Source: Synechococcus sp. WH 8016
GTDB lineage: Bacteria > Cyanobacteriota > Cyanobacteriia > PCC-6307 > Cyanobiaceae
Assembly: GCF_000230675.1 (NCBI RefSeq)
Contig: NZ_AGIK01000001.1
Span: 558,001-622,000, forward strand
Reading direction: 5' to 3'
Length of the DNA: 64,000 bases
The notes under the pieces are model-generated. The model searched no databases and had not been told where the DNA came from. It was given only the letters and a program-made list of their open reading frames with translations. Shown here in pieces: positions 1-7,627 of the stretch. The stretch's first letter is position 1. Every line of letters starts with the position of its first letter. The translations under genes were made by a program, and so were the position numbers.

Positions 1-574
1 GGCCGATCGAGCAAGCCGCCATCGCCTTCAGTGCTGATTCCTCAATCCAGACAGGCACCTCTGGTGTCTTGAAGATGAACAGCCAGGCTTGTTCGGGTGT
101 GTAGGTCTCCGGTGTTGATGAGAATCCGTGCTCTCCAAGAAGAACTTGGGCGCCCTCAAAGCTCAAGGGCGGGAGCATGAGTCCTCGGTTGACTTCATCC
201 CATCCCGTGGCATCAAGTTTCAAGCCTCTTGGTCCCGGCGTGCGCCGTGATGGATGAATTCGGTGGCCAACAAAAGCTGGAAAGTTCGTTGGCCAGCCTT
301 GGCGATTTACTCCGACAGAAAACAGTGACCAACCCCCCTCAGCCTGATCAGTTCTTTTTCTCCAGAGTGAACAGTTGTTGGAGCGCGTTACACATTGCCC
401 ATGGGATGTTTCAGCATTCTTTCCTACCAACCATTGGTCGAGCCCAGTGGTGTAGACGTCTGCAGGTCCTATCTCAATCGCGTTTGTATGAAAGATCATT
501 GGATCAATGCCATGATTTCTTAGGAGCTCCCCAACCGTTGGAAGAGGAAGGGCATTGGTGAGATTTTCCTTCAA
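1..574 (-). CDS. DUF3854-like (Toprim-related) protein, partial at left edge
   Basis: An open leftward frame of about 191 codons runs off the left edge, so only the N-terminal part is present. The visible end (roughly residues 165-191) reads FIFKTPEVPVWIEESALKAM, the pattern of DUF3854 domains (usually xPVxxxEGxKKAxA), which are Toprim-related and occur in plasmid and phage primase/helicase proteins of cyanobacteria. The family call rests on this short stretch and is an inference. The only start codon near the 5' end is TTG at 574; a TAG in the same frame at 601-599 bounds it upstream, and no clear ribosome-binding site precedes the TTG. It is divergent from the gene at 703. Context suggests the replication protein of a mobile element. 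Confidence 0.5.
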   Translation of the reverse strand, partial: MKENLTNALPLPTVGELLRNHGIDPMIFHTNAIEIGPADVYTTGLDQWLVGKNAETSHGQCVTRSNNCSLWRKRTDQAEGGWSLFSVGVNRQGWPTNFPAFVGHRIHPSRRTPGPRGLKLDATGWDEVNRGLMLPPLSFEGAQVLLGEHGFSSTPETYTPEQAWLFIFKTPEVPVWIEESALKAMAACSIG

Positions 575-702
575 GCGAGATCTAGCGACAACTACAAACT
601 ATCGGCGTTTATTATTAACTTCTTCTCGTTCTGCCGCAGGGTTGAAGTCACCTGCATCTAATTGCGATTCCTTGGAAGCCTGATGGAAAAGGCAATTGCA
701 CA

Positions 703-1212
703 ATGACATCTTTTTCTCAGCTTCCTGGCGAACCATCAGAAGCTTTTGAGCAGCTTGTCCTCCATCGTGCCTTCGGACCGAGCCGACAGTTAAGTCAGAC
801 AGCGGATGTTGTGGGCTGTTCCGAATCGACCTTGCGCCGACGAGCAGAACAGTGGCAATGGGCTGAGCGGCTAGAGGCATATGACTCAAGCGTTTTGAAG
901 AAGGTATCCGAAGCGCGAACCACTGAAGATCTCGCTCGCTACGCGCTGCGGCTCGAAACCTTCCGCCAGGAGCAGTTAGCACGGGCACGTTCGGTAGCAG
1001 AACGAGCGGACGAGCTGCTTGCCCTCGTCGAACGCAGCCTGAAACACCACCTCGAAGCCGGCACCGTCCTTCAGGGACGAGAGCTTCCTTCAGTAATGGC
1101 CGCTGCCTGCAAAGCCTTGGAAGGAGCCATGAACATTGAGGCAGCTGCTCTTGGTGTGGCAGCTTTTCTCGAGAATGAAGCATTGTCTATCAGCACAAAA
1201 AAGAGGCTTTAG
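703..1212 (+). CDS. Terminase small subunit-like HTH protein
   Basis: 169-residue protein. Residues about 25-65 form a helix-turn-helix followed by a Trp-rich segment (RRAEQWQWAERLEAYD). This order, a few residues, HTH with a Ser/Thr-Leu recognition helix, W-x-W-x-x-R-x-x-A-Y/W-D and then a long alpha-helical tail, is typical of small subunits of phage terminases and related packaging adaptors. The rest is predicted helical (Glu/Ala/Leu rich). No large terminase subunit is visible. Together with the DUF3854-like gene, the HTH gene at 1,260 and the recombinase at 21-22 kb, it points to a phage satellite or integrated element. A general phage HTH regulator is the alternative. Confidence 0.5.
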   Translation: MTSFSQLPGEPSEAFEQLVLHRAFGPSRQLSQTADVVGCSESTLRRRAEQWQWAERLEAYDSSVLKKVSEARTTEDLARYALRLETFRQEQLARARSVAERADELLALVERSLKHHLEAGTVLQGRELPSVMAAACKALEGAMNIEAAALGVAAFLENEALSISTKKRL

Positions 1213-1259
1213 AGGTACTGAATTCAACGCCGGTAGATTGACGTAGTGACTTAACTCAG

Positions 1260-1460
1260 ATGTCTGAAACGCCTATTACCTGGATGCGCACTCGAGAATT
1301 AGCTTCTTATCTCGGAGTTCATCGCAACACCCTGGGGAACATGCTTCGGGAAGGTCTATTGCGCGAAGGTATACATCGCCGAAAGATCAATCCACTGGCT
1401 CCACGGGGTGAATTTCTCTGGAATCAAGAAGCCGTTTTGATGACTCTCGGCCGTCTTTGA
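1260..1460 (+). CDS. Small HTH protein (AlpA/excisionase-like)
   Basis: 66 residues, almost entirely one winged-HTH-like unit: WMRTRELASYLGVHRNTLGN, then a basic segment (HRRKINP) and an F-L-W-N-x-x-A-V end. This layout is seen in MerR-type excisionases and AlpA-like regulators of mobile elements. It lies 47 bp after the terminase-like gene on the same strand, so the two may be cotranscribed. Function as recombination directionality factor or repressor is inferred from size and neighbours only. Confidence 0.5.
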   Translation: MSETPITWMRTRELASYLGVHRNTLGNMLREGLLREGIHRRKINPLAPRGEFLWNQEAVLMTLGRL

Positions 1461-1526
1461 CTTCTCGAGTACTCACATAGGGATCAGATGTTCAGAAGCT
1501 TAGTTATGCCAGTGACTCTTATTGGC

Positions 1527-2381
1527 TTACACAGCCTCTCTTGTTTTGACCTCTTTTGGTATCCATATCGTGGCGGTGTCATCCCCCAAGCCGAAGGTTC
1601 GATCTGAGAGGTGTTCGATGCCGATCCAGGCGCAGATCAGGCCATTGAGCATGTTTTCCACGGGCTTGAGTGAAGCCAGTGTTGTCACCTCGGATGGCGC
1701 GGGGATGAAGTCCGGTATGCCGCTGATATGGGCCTCAAGTCCAGTTCTGATGGCCTGGAATTGACCCTGTAACCGTTCAATTCGCTCGGTGCGTGTCAGT
1801 TTTTCCGCTTTCCAGTACTGGCCTGAGCGGCTCACCTTGTAGGGCACGCGGTAGTCCCGCTTGAGCAAGGCCAGCAGGGCAACGTGGGGATAACACTCGA
1901 TCAGGGCAGGGGCGGCCTGTTCGTTGCCGTTGGTGTGAAGGGGGTAGCCAAGGGCAGCGAAGTCGGCGCGCAGTTGATCGGCAATGGCGCCGGGGCGTTT
2001 GGCTGAGGGGCTGTGAACGGCGCAACCCTTGGGTCCGAACCGGCTCGAGATGGCGGTGTCTGCCGCCCGTCGACTGGTTATTGGTGTGGTCGCCAGGGGC
2101 ATGTCGACCGACACGCAGCTCACCTCTGTTGCAGCGAGCTGTTGGGAGGCCTGGAGCAGTGCGGTTGGGTCTGGCCTGCTGCCCGTGGCCTTCTGCTCTG
2201 GATCCCAGCTTTGGCCGGATGCCTGGTCGATGAAAGCTGCGTAGCTGGGGGCGATGGCCAGGCAGCTCCATCCTGTAGCCGTGTTCTTCGCCAGGGCGAC
2301 GCCGCTGGGCTGACGGGCCGTCCATGCCGCGTCAATGCCGAGGACGCAGATGCTCTTGCCCTGATCAGGGGTTTTGCCCAT
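1527..2381 (-). CDS. DUF429 family protein
   Basis: 284 residues. The N-terminus has CVLGIDAAWTARQPSGVALA, the ribonuclease-H-like opening (GID-x-A) of DUF429 proteins, followed by SVDMPLA and a late D-x-x-x-A-x-W-I region near residues 255-275. DUF429 proteins are predicted to bind nucleotide or nucleic acid; their biochemical role is not established. It overlaps the 3' end of the PIN toxin gene by 17 bp on the same strand, so it is probably the last gene of a small leftward unit with the toxin-antitoxin pair. Base composition is similar to the core genome. Confidence 0.75.
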   Translation of the reverse strand: MGKTPDQGKSICVLGIDAAWTARQPSGVALAKNTATGWSCLAIAPSYAAFIDQASGQSWDPEQKATGSRPDPTALLQASQQLAATEVSCVSVDMPLATTPITSRRAADTAISSRFGPKGCAVHSPSAKRPGAIADQLRADFAALGYPLHTNGNEQAAPALIECYPHVALLALLKRDYRVPYKVSRSGQYWKAEKLTRTERIERLQGQFQAIRTGLEAHISGIPDFIPAPSEVTTLASLKPVENMLNGLICAWIGIEHLSDRTFGLGDDTATIWIPKEVKTREAV

Positions 2382-2799
2382 TCATCTCCCATGGATTGAT
2401 CAACGACAGGCCGATGGCCTCGAAGTCAGCGGTGTTGCGGGTGGCCAGGTGTCCGTCATGGGCCAGAGCCGTCGCCGCGATCACGGCGTCGGCGGTGCTG
2501 ATCGGCCTTCCCATGCTTTCGCGATGGCTCACCAGGGCCACGAACCACTGCGCTGCCGCGCTGTTGAACGGCAACACCTGCTGCTGGAAAACGGTGCCAA
2601 GAAGCGTTCCCCAGCCCTGCTGCAGTTGCTCTCTGCGTTGGGAGTCAGGCAGTCGCGCGATGCCCTGCAGGATCTCGGCTTCGTTCATGGCTGTGATCGC
2701 TACGTCCTGCGCGCTGAGCTGATTCGCCCAGGCCAGAACAGCGTCGGCTGGTTGCTGTCTCATCAGTTCCGACAGCACATTCGTGTCGAGAACAATCAC
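2365..2799 (-). CDS. PIN-domain toxin, FitB/VapC type
   Basis: 144-residue PIN-domain protein. The acidic metal-binding residues are visible in order: LDTNVLSE (D5), MNEAEIL (Glu about 42), TADAVIA (Asp about 104) and TRNTADFE near 121-128, which is the full set for a VapC-like Mg-dependent RNase. Its start overlaps the antitoxin stop by 4 bp (ATGA), the standard coupled arrangement, so translation is linked to the antitoxin. FitB/StbB-type subgroup membership is suggested by ITAMNEAEILQGIARLP. Likely targets (tRNA or mRNA) cannot be read from sequence. Confidence 0.88.
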   Translation of the reverse strand: MIVLDTNVLSELMRQQPADAVLAWANQLSAQDVAITAMNEAEILQGIARLPDSQRREQLQQGWGTLLGTVFQQQVLPFNSAAAQWFVALVSHRESMGRPISTADAVIAATALAHDGHLATRNTADFEAIGLSLINPWEMNGQNP

Positions 2800-3050
2800 G
2801 ACTCAAGGCTCGGTGCTTTTGGCGTGTCGCTCCGTGATGGCAACTCCAATGCGACCCCCCCGAGCTGGGCAAAGTGGTTGTGAATGCGGGAGCCCAGGCC
2901 CTCGCTGGGCGCTTCTATATCAGCCGGTTTCACCACCTGGCGGAGGATCTGGCGCACCTCTTCCTCCATCGAGTGACCATGCGCGGCGGCGCGTTGCCGC
3001 AGGCGATCGCGCACGGCGTCGTCGAGGTTGCGGATCGTGAGGGTGGCCAT
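2796..3050 (-). CDS. FitA-like ribbon-helix-helix antitoxin
   Basis: 84 residues from the ATG at 3050, chosen because the family begins M-A-T-L-T-I-R-N-L-D; upstream in-frame codons to 3104 look non-coding. The N-terminal RHH motif (TLTIRNLDDAVRDRLRQRA, then HGHSMEEEVRQIL) is the FitA signature; the C-terminal tail should neutralise the toxin. RHH antitoxins usually bind palindromes in their own promoter. A cluster of near-palindromic TCCCTC...GAGGGA sequences lies upstream at 3,208-3,318 and is a candidate operator region. Confidence 0.85.
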   Translation of the reverse strand: MATLTIRNLDDAVRDRLRQRAAAHGHSMEEEVRQILRQVVKPADIEAPSEGLGSRIHNHFAQLGGVALELPSRSDTPKAPSLES

Positions 3051-3369
3051 GGGGCTGAAGTTGCCAGCAGTGCTGACATTGCTGTCAACGCTAGCGATGG
3101 TCATGGGCGGGGTCTGCCTGTGGTTCTGTTTGATCCATGCCCGGGGTGTCCCATGGGAAAGCTCCGCCGCAGGTGGTTAAAGGCATATCCCTCGCTCGAA
3201 GTCTTTCTCCCTCAAACGAGGGATACAGCGATCCATACGGATCCCTCAACTGAGGGAGATAAGAAGGGCCTGTGGCGTTCTTCGGAGCCTCTCAGAGAGA
3301 TCTCCCCCGGATGAGGGATTCCAATCCCAGTCCATCGATGCAACCTGAAGGGAATGGTTCCTTTGTGCG
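3051..3369. other. Regulatory stretch with palindrome cluster
   Basis: About 320 bp without a convincing gene, upstream of the fitA-like gene. It holds three near-palindromes of the form TCCCTC...GAGGGA (3,208-3,223; 3,242-3,257; 3,303-3,318) plus a half-site ATCCCTCGCTCG at 3,187-3,198. The middle copy, TCCCTCAACTGAGGGA, has perfect 7-bp arms around AC. Spacing is irregular (34 and 61 bp), arguing against simple iterons. Confidence 0.6.
3242..3257. repeat. Near-perfect palindrome TCCCTCAACTGAGGGA, left copy
   Basis: Perfect 7-bp inverted arms (TCCCTCA/TGAGGGA) around a 2-bp centre AC. The exact same 16-mer occurs in inverted orientation at 21,162-21,177, so the two copies bracket the ten-gene defence-like cassette. 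Related imperfect copies lie at 3,208-3,223 and 3,303-3,318. It may be an operator for a dimeric regulator or a boundary site. Confidence 0.7.
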
Positions 3370-3582
3370 ATGGCTCCCACCCTTCTGTTCATCACCGGCG
3401 TTATGGCCGGCTTAATCGCTGGCTTCATCCTCACCTTCCCCACCAGCTTGCTAGCGATCCTGAAGGGATTGGCGATGACGATTCAGCAAACGGAGGCCGC
3501 CAAAAACATCGGCCAGATTCAGGCACAGGCTGTGGAGCTGCACCTGGGACTACCTGCACGGGCGACGCAGCTCTGGTTCTAG
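3370..3582 (+). CDS. Small hypothetical membrane protein (uncertain)
   Basis: 70 residues with one hydrophobic segment at residues about 4-35 (LLFITGVMAGLIAGFILTF) and a Gln/Ala-rich soluble tail (TIQQTEAAKNIGQIQAQAVE). The segment reads as a plausible single-pass membrane anchor with normal codon use. No family is recognised. It stands alone between the toxin-antitoxin unit and the Z1 operon and has no strong ribosome-binding site, so it could be a chance frame. Confidence 0.35.
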   Translation: MAPTLLFITGVMAGLIAGFILTFPTSLLAILKGLAMTIQQTEAAKNIGQIQAQAVELHLGLPARATQLWF

Positions 3583-3863
3583 CCATAGTGGACCCTCTCA
3601 GGCAGCCGGCTCACCTGCAAGATAATCGGCACCTACGACAGACCCAAGTGTGACTCAGGCAGGGGCACAGCTATCTCTATCGCGATGGACAGGCCTGTGA
3701 GGAGTTGCGGGGGTTATGAAGATCCCGCATAATCAATAAGAGACGTTACTGGTGTCAATGAAAATATGTAGTCGATGAAATAACCTTGCAAGAGAATCGA
3801 AAAGCAGCGGTTCTTGATGCCTTAAAAATGTAAAAATTAATTTCTCAATTACACCGAAAAGCA

Positions 3864-6614
3864 ATGGACGACATCAGCGGGATCGTCATCCAACTCAAGA
3901 ACATGTTGAGAGCGGAACCGCTGGACATCAAGACGGCTGCTGAAAAGTTCAAAGAACAACTTGCCCCGATTCCAGATACATTTGCAGAGCGAGTAGACAG
4001 AGCAGCCGAAGAACTGGTTCGCCAAGAAACGCAGATAATTTCTTTTTACCCTGTACCACTTGTTACAGCTGCCAAACAGGGTCGATGGTACTTCGGCCCA
4101 GTAGACAATCAATCACCGAGCTGGCAGGCATACAGATCGCATCTTTCAGCCAAGGGTTGGAGTGAAGGGGTGATCAACTCTATTGATAGAGCATCCACAA
4201 AGATCACCAACGAGTTGCTATGTCCAACCGGGCCAAGAGAGGGGCGCTTCCAGGGTCTAGTGCTCGGATATGTACAGAGTGGCAAGACAGCCAGCATTGC
4301 AGCAACAATCGCGAAGGCCGCAGACAGCGGTTATCGCATGGTTATTGTTCTGTCAGGCATGACCAAGATTCTCAGGAAACAGACGCAGCTTCGTCTTTTA
4401 TCAGATGTAGTCAACCACAATCCGTCTTTATGGCTTGAAGGAACGACCGTTGAGTGTGACTTCAAGCCTGGAAGCAGTCCGAAACTTCCAGTCGCGAGCA
4501 AAGGTAACTGCTCTCTTCTTGTAGTCAAAAAGAATGCAGCTGTTCTGAGAAGGCTGAAGAAAGCACTCAACAAACTCTCTGAGATCGAACGCAAGGGAAT
4601 TCCGACACTAATGATCGATGATGAATGCGATCAAGCAAGCATTAATACAGCAGCACATCGAAGTTCAGTTACGCGGATCAACGGACTGATCCGGGATCTC
4701 TGTGAAAAGCTTCCTAGAGTCACTTACGTCGGCTACACAGCGACACCGTACGCGAATGTGCTGATGTCAGAAACCTCAGTTGATGGAAGCAGAGACCTTT
4801 ATCCGAGTGAATTCATCATCTCCTTAGATGAACCCGAAGGCTACTTTGGAGCGAGAAGACTTTTCGGTGTCGACGTCGATGCGGAAAATGCGAATGAGCT
4901 TCCATATATCAGGAGAGTTCCTGCTAATGATCGAGAATACCTTCAACCACCTTCTCGGAGGGAACGTGAGATCTTTACCCCCCAAATGACTGCCAGCCTC
5001 GAGGATGCCTGCGACTGGTTCCTTCTGTCGCTAGCTGCTCGAATGGCTCGAGGACAAGAGCTTTCACATTGCTGCATGCTGATTCATACAACGATTTACG
5101 CAGGATGTCATCGAAGCATCCGTACGATGATTAGTCGGTCGTGGTTAATGCCTATGCGTGATGCTCTACTGAATAACGATAAAGGAAGACTCGGTCAGCT
5201 TAGAAATCTTTGGAACAGAGAAAGCTCAGTTCTCAGCGTAGAAAGAAGAAAAGAGCTGGATTGTCCAGATACCTTGGAAAATTTTGATGAACTGATTCCG
5301 TTCCTTTTTTCAGCAGCAGAAAGCATCTCAATGACTGTTGAAAACTCGGAAAGCGAATTGTCCGAACGACTCGATTTCAATTCAGGTCGTCCTGTACACA
5401 CCATTGTGATTGGCGGCAATGTTCTGGCAAGAGGATTGACCATTGAGGGTCTTGTATGTAGCTATTTCATCCGCACAAGCTCGCAATACGACACGCTCAT
5501 GCAGATGGGCCGATGGTTCGGCTATAGACGCGGCTTCGAGGATCTACCTCGCATTTGGATGACAAGGGAACTTGAGAGTGCATTCAGGGATCTGGTCAAC
5601 GTTGAAGAAATGATCAGAGAAGAGATAGCAACCATCAGCCGTAAGGGGTGGACACCATCTGAGATGGCGGTAAGGGTGCCTCAGATCGCCGGATTGAGCA
5701 TCACTGCCCGCAACAAGCTCGTGATGGAGAACCTGGAAGAATGCGATATCGGGTATTACGGAACGTACGAGCAGACCACCAGTTTTCCAGTTGACCGCAA
5801 CTTTCACCACTCCAACTGGCATGCAGGTGTTGAATTGGTGAACGAAGTCATGGCCAATCGTAATATCAGCTTCAGCAAGGAACGTGCCTCATGTCTGTTC
5901 CGCGATGTTCCATATCGCTCGATCCTCCGATTCCTGCGTACCTACAGATTCGACCAAGAATCGATGACTAGTATTACTGAATTCCTGGAACGTGAAATCG
6001 ACGCTGGCGAGGAAGCAATGGAGATTTGGAACTTAGGCGTTATAGGTAGTAGCAAAGGCAAACAAAGCAGCTTCGGAGTCATCAAGGATCATTCCTTAAT
6101 CTCCCGCACAAAGGTTAATCCGAGTTACAAAAGTAGATTAGATGAGTCTTTGGATTTAGAGCTGAAGAGAGTGATCTACATCAAAGCATTGATGGGTGCG
6201 CGGGACATTTTGATTGACGTTGATCGCGATTCTTATCGTGAGTGGATGAAGACTGTCCCTGATCCTGACTTTGATCGCAAAAAGGATTCCTGGCGATCTA
6301 TCATGAGATACAGAGATTACGCACTCGGTTGCAGGCCCCTTCTGCTTCTCTATCCAATTGACAAAGATTCGAAACCGGGAGGATGGAAATCCGACCAAAA
6401 AGCCAGTGAATCCGTCCGTCTGCCTCTGCTCCACGGTCTCCATTCAGAAGATGATCTTTCTGATGGACTGCTTGGGGTCGGAATTGTGTTTCCGGAAGTG
6501 ACCACAAGCACCGCAAGGCATTTCCTCAAGGTCAAGCTCAACAGGGAGGTGGAGGGTGAGACTTTTGATGACGTTGATTATGAACTGATTGAACAACGTG
6601 AGGAGGAACAGTAA
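3864..6614 (+). CDS. Z1-domain ATPase/helicase-like protein
   Basis: 916 residues. Walker A GYVQSGKTAS at about 134-143, Walker B LMIDDECDQAS at about 249-259, YTATPYAN (motif III-like, about 292-299), then the Z1 signature GGNVLARGLTIEGL (about 516-529) and LMQMGRWFGYRRG (about 544-556). Z1 ATPases are SF2-like proteins found in R-M-linked gene sets with MutL/MORC-type ATPases (Iyer and co-workers) and in the Mza defence system. It is the first gene of the rightward operon; its TAA overlaps the next ATG (TAATG). Its upstream region is AT-rich and its codon use is visibly AT-richer than the genes at 13-17 kb, suggesting separate origin. A role in moving along or remodelling invading DNA is inferred. 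Confidence 0.88.
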   Translation: MDDISGIVIQLKNMLRAEPLDIKTAAEKFKEQLAPIPDTFAERVDRAAEELVRQETQIISFYPVPLVTAAKQGRWYFGPVDNQSPSWQAYRSHLSAKGWSEGVINSIDRASTKITNELLCPTGPREGRFQGLVLGYVQSGKTASIAATIAKAADSGYRMVIVLSGMTKILRKQTQLRLLSDVVNHNPSLWLEGTTVECDFKPGSSPKLPVASKGNCSLLVVKKNAAVLRRLKKALNKLSEIERKGIPTLMIDDECDQASINTAAHRSSVTRINGLIRDLCEKLPRVTYVGYTATPYANVLMSETSVDGSRDLYPSEFIISLDEPEGYFGARRLFGVDVDAENANELPYIRRVPANDREYLQPPSRREREIFTPQMTASLEDACDWFLLSLAARMARGQELSHCCMLIHTTIYAGCHRSIRTMISRSWLMPMRDALLNNDKGRLGQLRNLWNRESSVLSVERRKELDCPDTLENFDELIPFLFSAAESISMTVENSESELSERLDFNSGRPVHTIVIGGNVLARGLTIEGLVCSYFIRTSSQYDTLMQMGRWFGYRRGFEDLPRIWMTRELESAFRDLVNVEEMIREEIATISRKGWTPSEMAVRVPQIAGLSITARNKLVMENLEECDIGYYGTYEQTTSFPVDRNFHHSNWHAGVELVNEVMANRNISFSKERASCLFRDVPYRSILRFLRTYRFDQESMTSITEFLEREIDAGEEAMEIWNLGVIGSSKGKQSSFGVIKDHSLISRTKVNPSYKSRLDESLDLELKRVIYIKALMGARDILIDVDRDSYREWMKTVPDPDFDRKKDSWRSIMRYRDYALGCRPLLLLYPIDKDSKPGGWKSDQKASESVRLPLLHGLHSEDDLSDGLLGVGIVFPEVTTSTARHFLKVKLNREVEGETFDDVDYELIEQREEEQ

Positions 6615-7627
6615 TGATCCAGGAGATTAAAGAGATATGGGGTCAGATCAGGCAGAACCGTCCAGCTTCAGATGCGATCAGCGCACGCCCCCTTCCTGTC
6701 AGTGGTCTCGATCAGAACGATGTACTGCTTTGTATTACGCAAGACAGTAATGCTGGTCTCCTTCTCAGAAGCCAAGGTGGTAGTTCGCCCATGCCAAAGA
6801 CTGGCTGTGGCCGGCTGATAGTGAGACGTGAGCAGTTACTGAGGGAGGGTTCGATACCGGACGATTACATCAGGATCGAATGTCTGGAATCAGACCTTGA
6901 GACTCCTTTCGCATTGCTGGCCAGCCAGGTTGTCAGGCATCTTGCATCCGGTGCGACAGCCACCAAGGCGTGCATGGAAGCAGTTCGCGAATTCCGTAGC
7001 CTGCTTTCTAAAGGTGGCGGCCTTCTTCCTTCTGAAGAAGAGATCCTTGGTCTGACCGGAGAACTCCTACTGCTCAGAAGGTTGGTCAACACCAGACCGC
7101 ACCTCTGGGAGGGCTGGAACGGTCCTCTTGGATCGGCGCGTGATTACTCCTGGGGATCGGTCGATATCGAAGCCAAAGCATCAAGAATGGCTGGTGATTC
7201 AAAGCTCACTGTGAACGGGCTTGACCAGCTCCAACCGGAGGAAGGACGCGAGCTTCTCATTCACCATTCCGTTCTCACAGACAACCCCGCTGGATCGATT
7301 GATGTCCCTGGACTGGTTGATGAAATCAGGAATCAGATTGCTGACCCTGAAGCATTCGACACGAGACTGGTCAGCGCCGGATACCTCAGTGCGCAGAAAG
7401 AGCTCTGGCTCGAACATCGCTTCACCCTTCACGGATCCACCTTCTACAGGGTCTGTGATGGCTTTCCAAGGATCCGCAGGAGCGACTTCCCGGACGGCAA
7501 TCTCCCTGCTGGTGTGTCCAAACTCCGATATGAAATCCTGCTTTCTAACTGCTCCGAATTTCGTCTTTCGACTTCAGAAGAGGAATCACTTCTTGCCGCT
7601 CTGACAGGACAAGTGGACGCGACATGA
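6614..7627 (+). CDS. PD-(D/E)XK motif protein, DUF4420-like
   Basis: 337 residues. A PD-(D/E)XK nuclease-type core is visible: ILGLTGELLLLRRL helix (about 139-152, with the conserved Glu), then ARDYSWGSVDIEAKAS (about 175-190), giving the D...(D/E)xK pattern with E-A-K. This spacing and the E-L-x-x-L-R-x-L helix match DUF4420 (PF14390) proteins, which accompany Z1 proteins and MutL-like ATPases. It is translationally coupled on both sides: 1-bp overlap with the Z1 gene and 4-bp overlap (ATGA) with the ATPase gene. Likely the DNA-cleaving subunit of the system; the exact domain assignment needs a profile search. Confidence 0.75.
   Translation: MIQEIKEIWGQIRQNRPASDAISARPLPVSGLDQNDVLLCITQDSNAGLLLRSQGGSSPMPKTGCGRLIVRREQLLREGSIPDDYIRIECLESDLETPFALLASQVVRHLASGATATKACMEAVREFRSLLSKGGGLLPSEEEILGLTGELLLLRRLVNTRPHLWEGWNGPLGSARDYSWGSVDIEAKASRMAGDSKLTVNGLDQLQPEEGRELLIHHSVLTDNPAGSIDVPGLVDEIRNQIADPEAFDTRLVSAGYLSAQKELWLEHRFTLHGSTFYRVCDGFPRIRRSDFPDGNLPAGVSKLRYEILLSNCSEFRLSTSEEESLLAALTGQVDAT

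Noticed and set aside
229-561. Rightward 110-codon frame at the left edge
   Set aside because: Antisense to the better supported DUF3854-like frame.
599-1183. Leftward open frame opposite the terminase-like gene
   Set aside because: Composition (Arg/Pro/Leu-rich) is that of an antisense shadow of 703-1,212; only its last codons share frame with the left-edge gene, separated by a TAG.
1600-1620. GGTTCGATC resembling a tRNA T-loop
   Set aside because: It lies inside the DUF429 coding sequence and no acceptor or anticodon stems can be drawn.
3180-3320. Palindrome cluster as a CRISPR or origin iteron array
   Set aside because: Units are too few, unevenly spaced and not separated by unique spacers of constant length.
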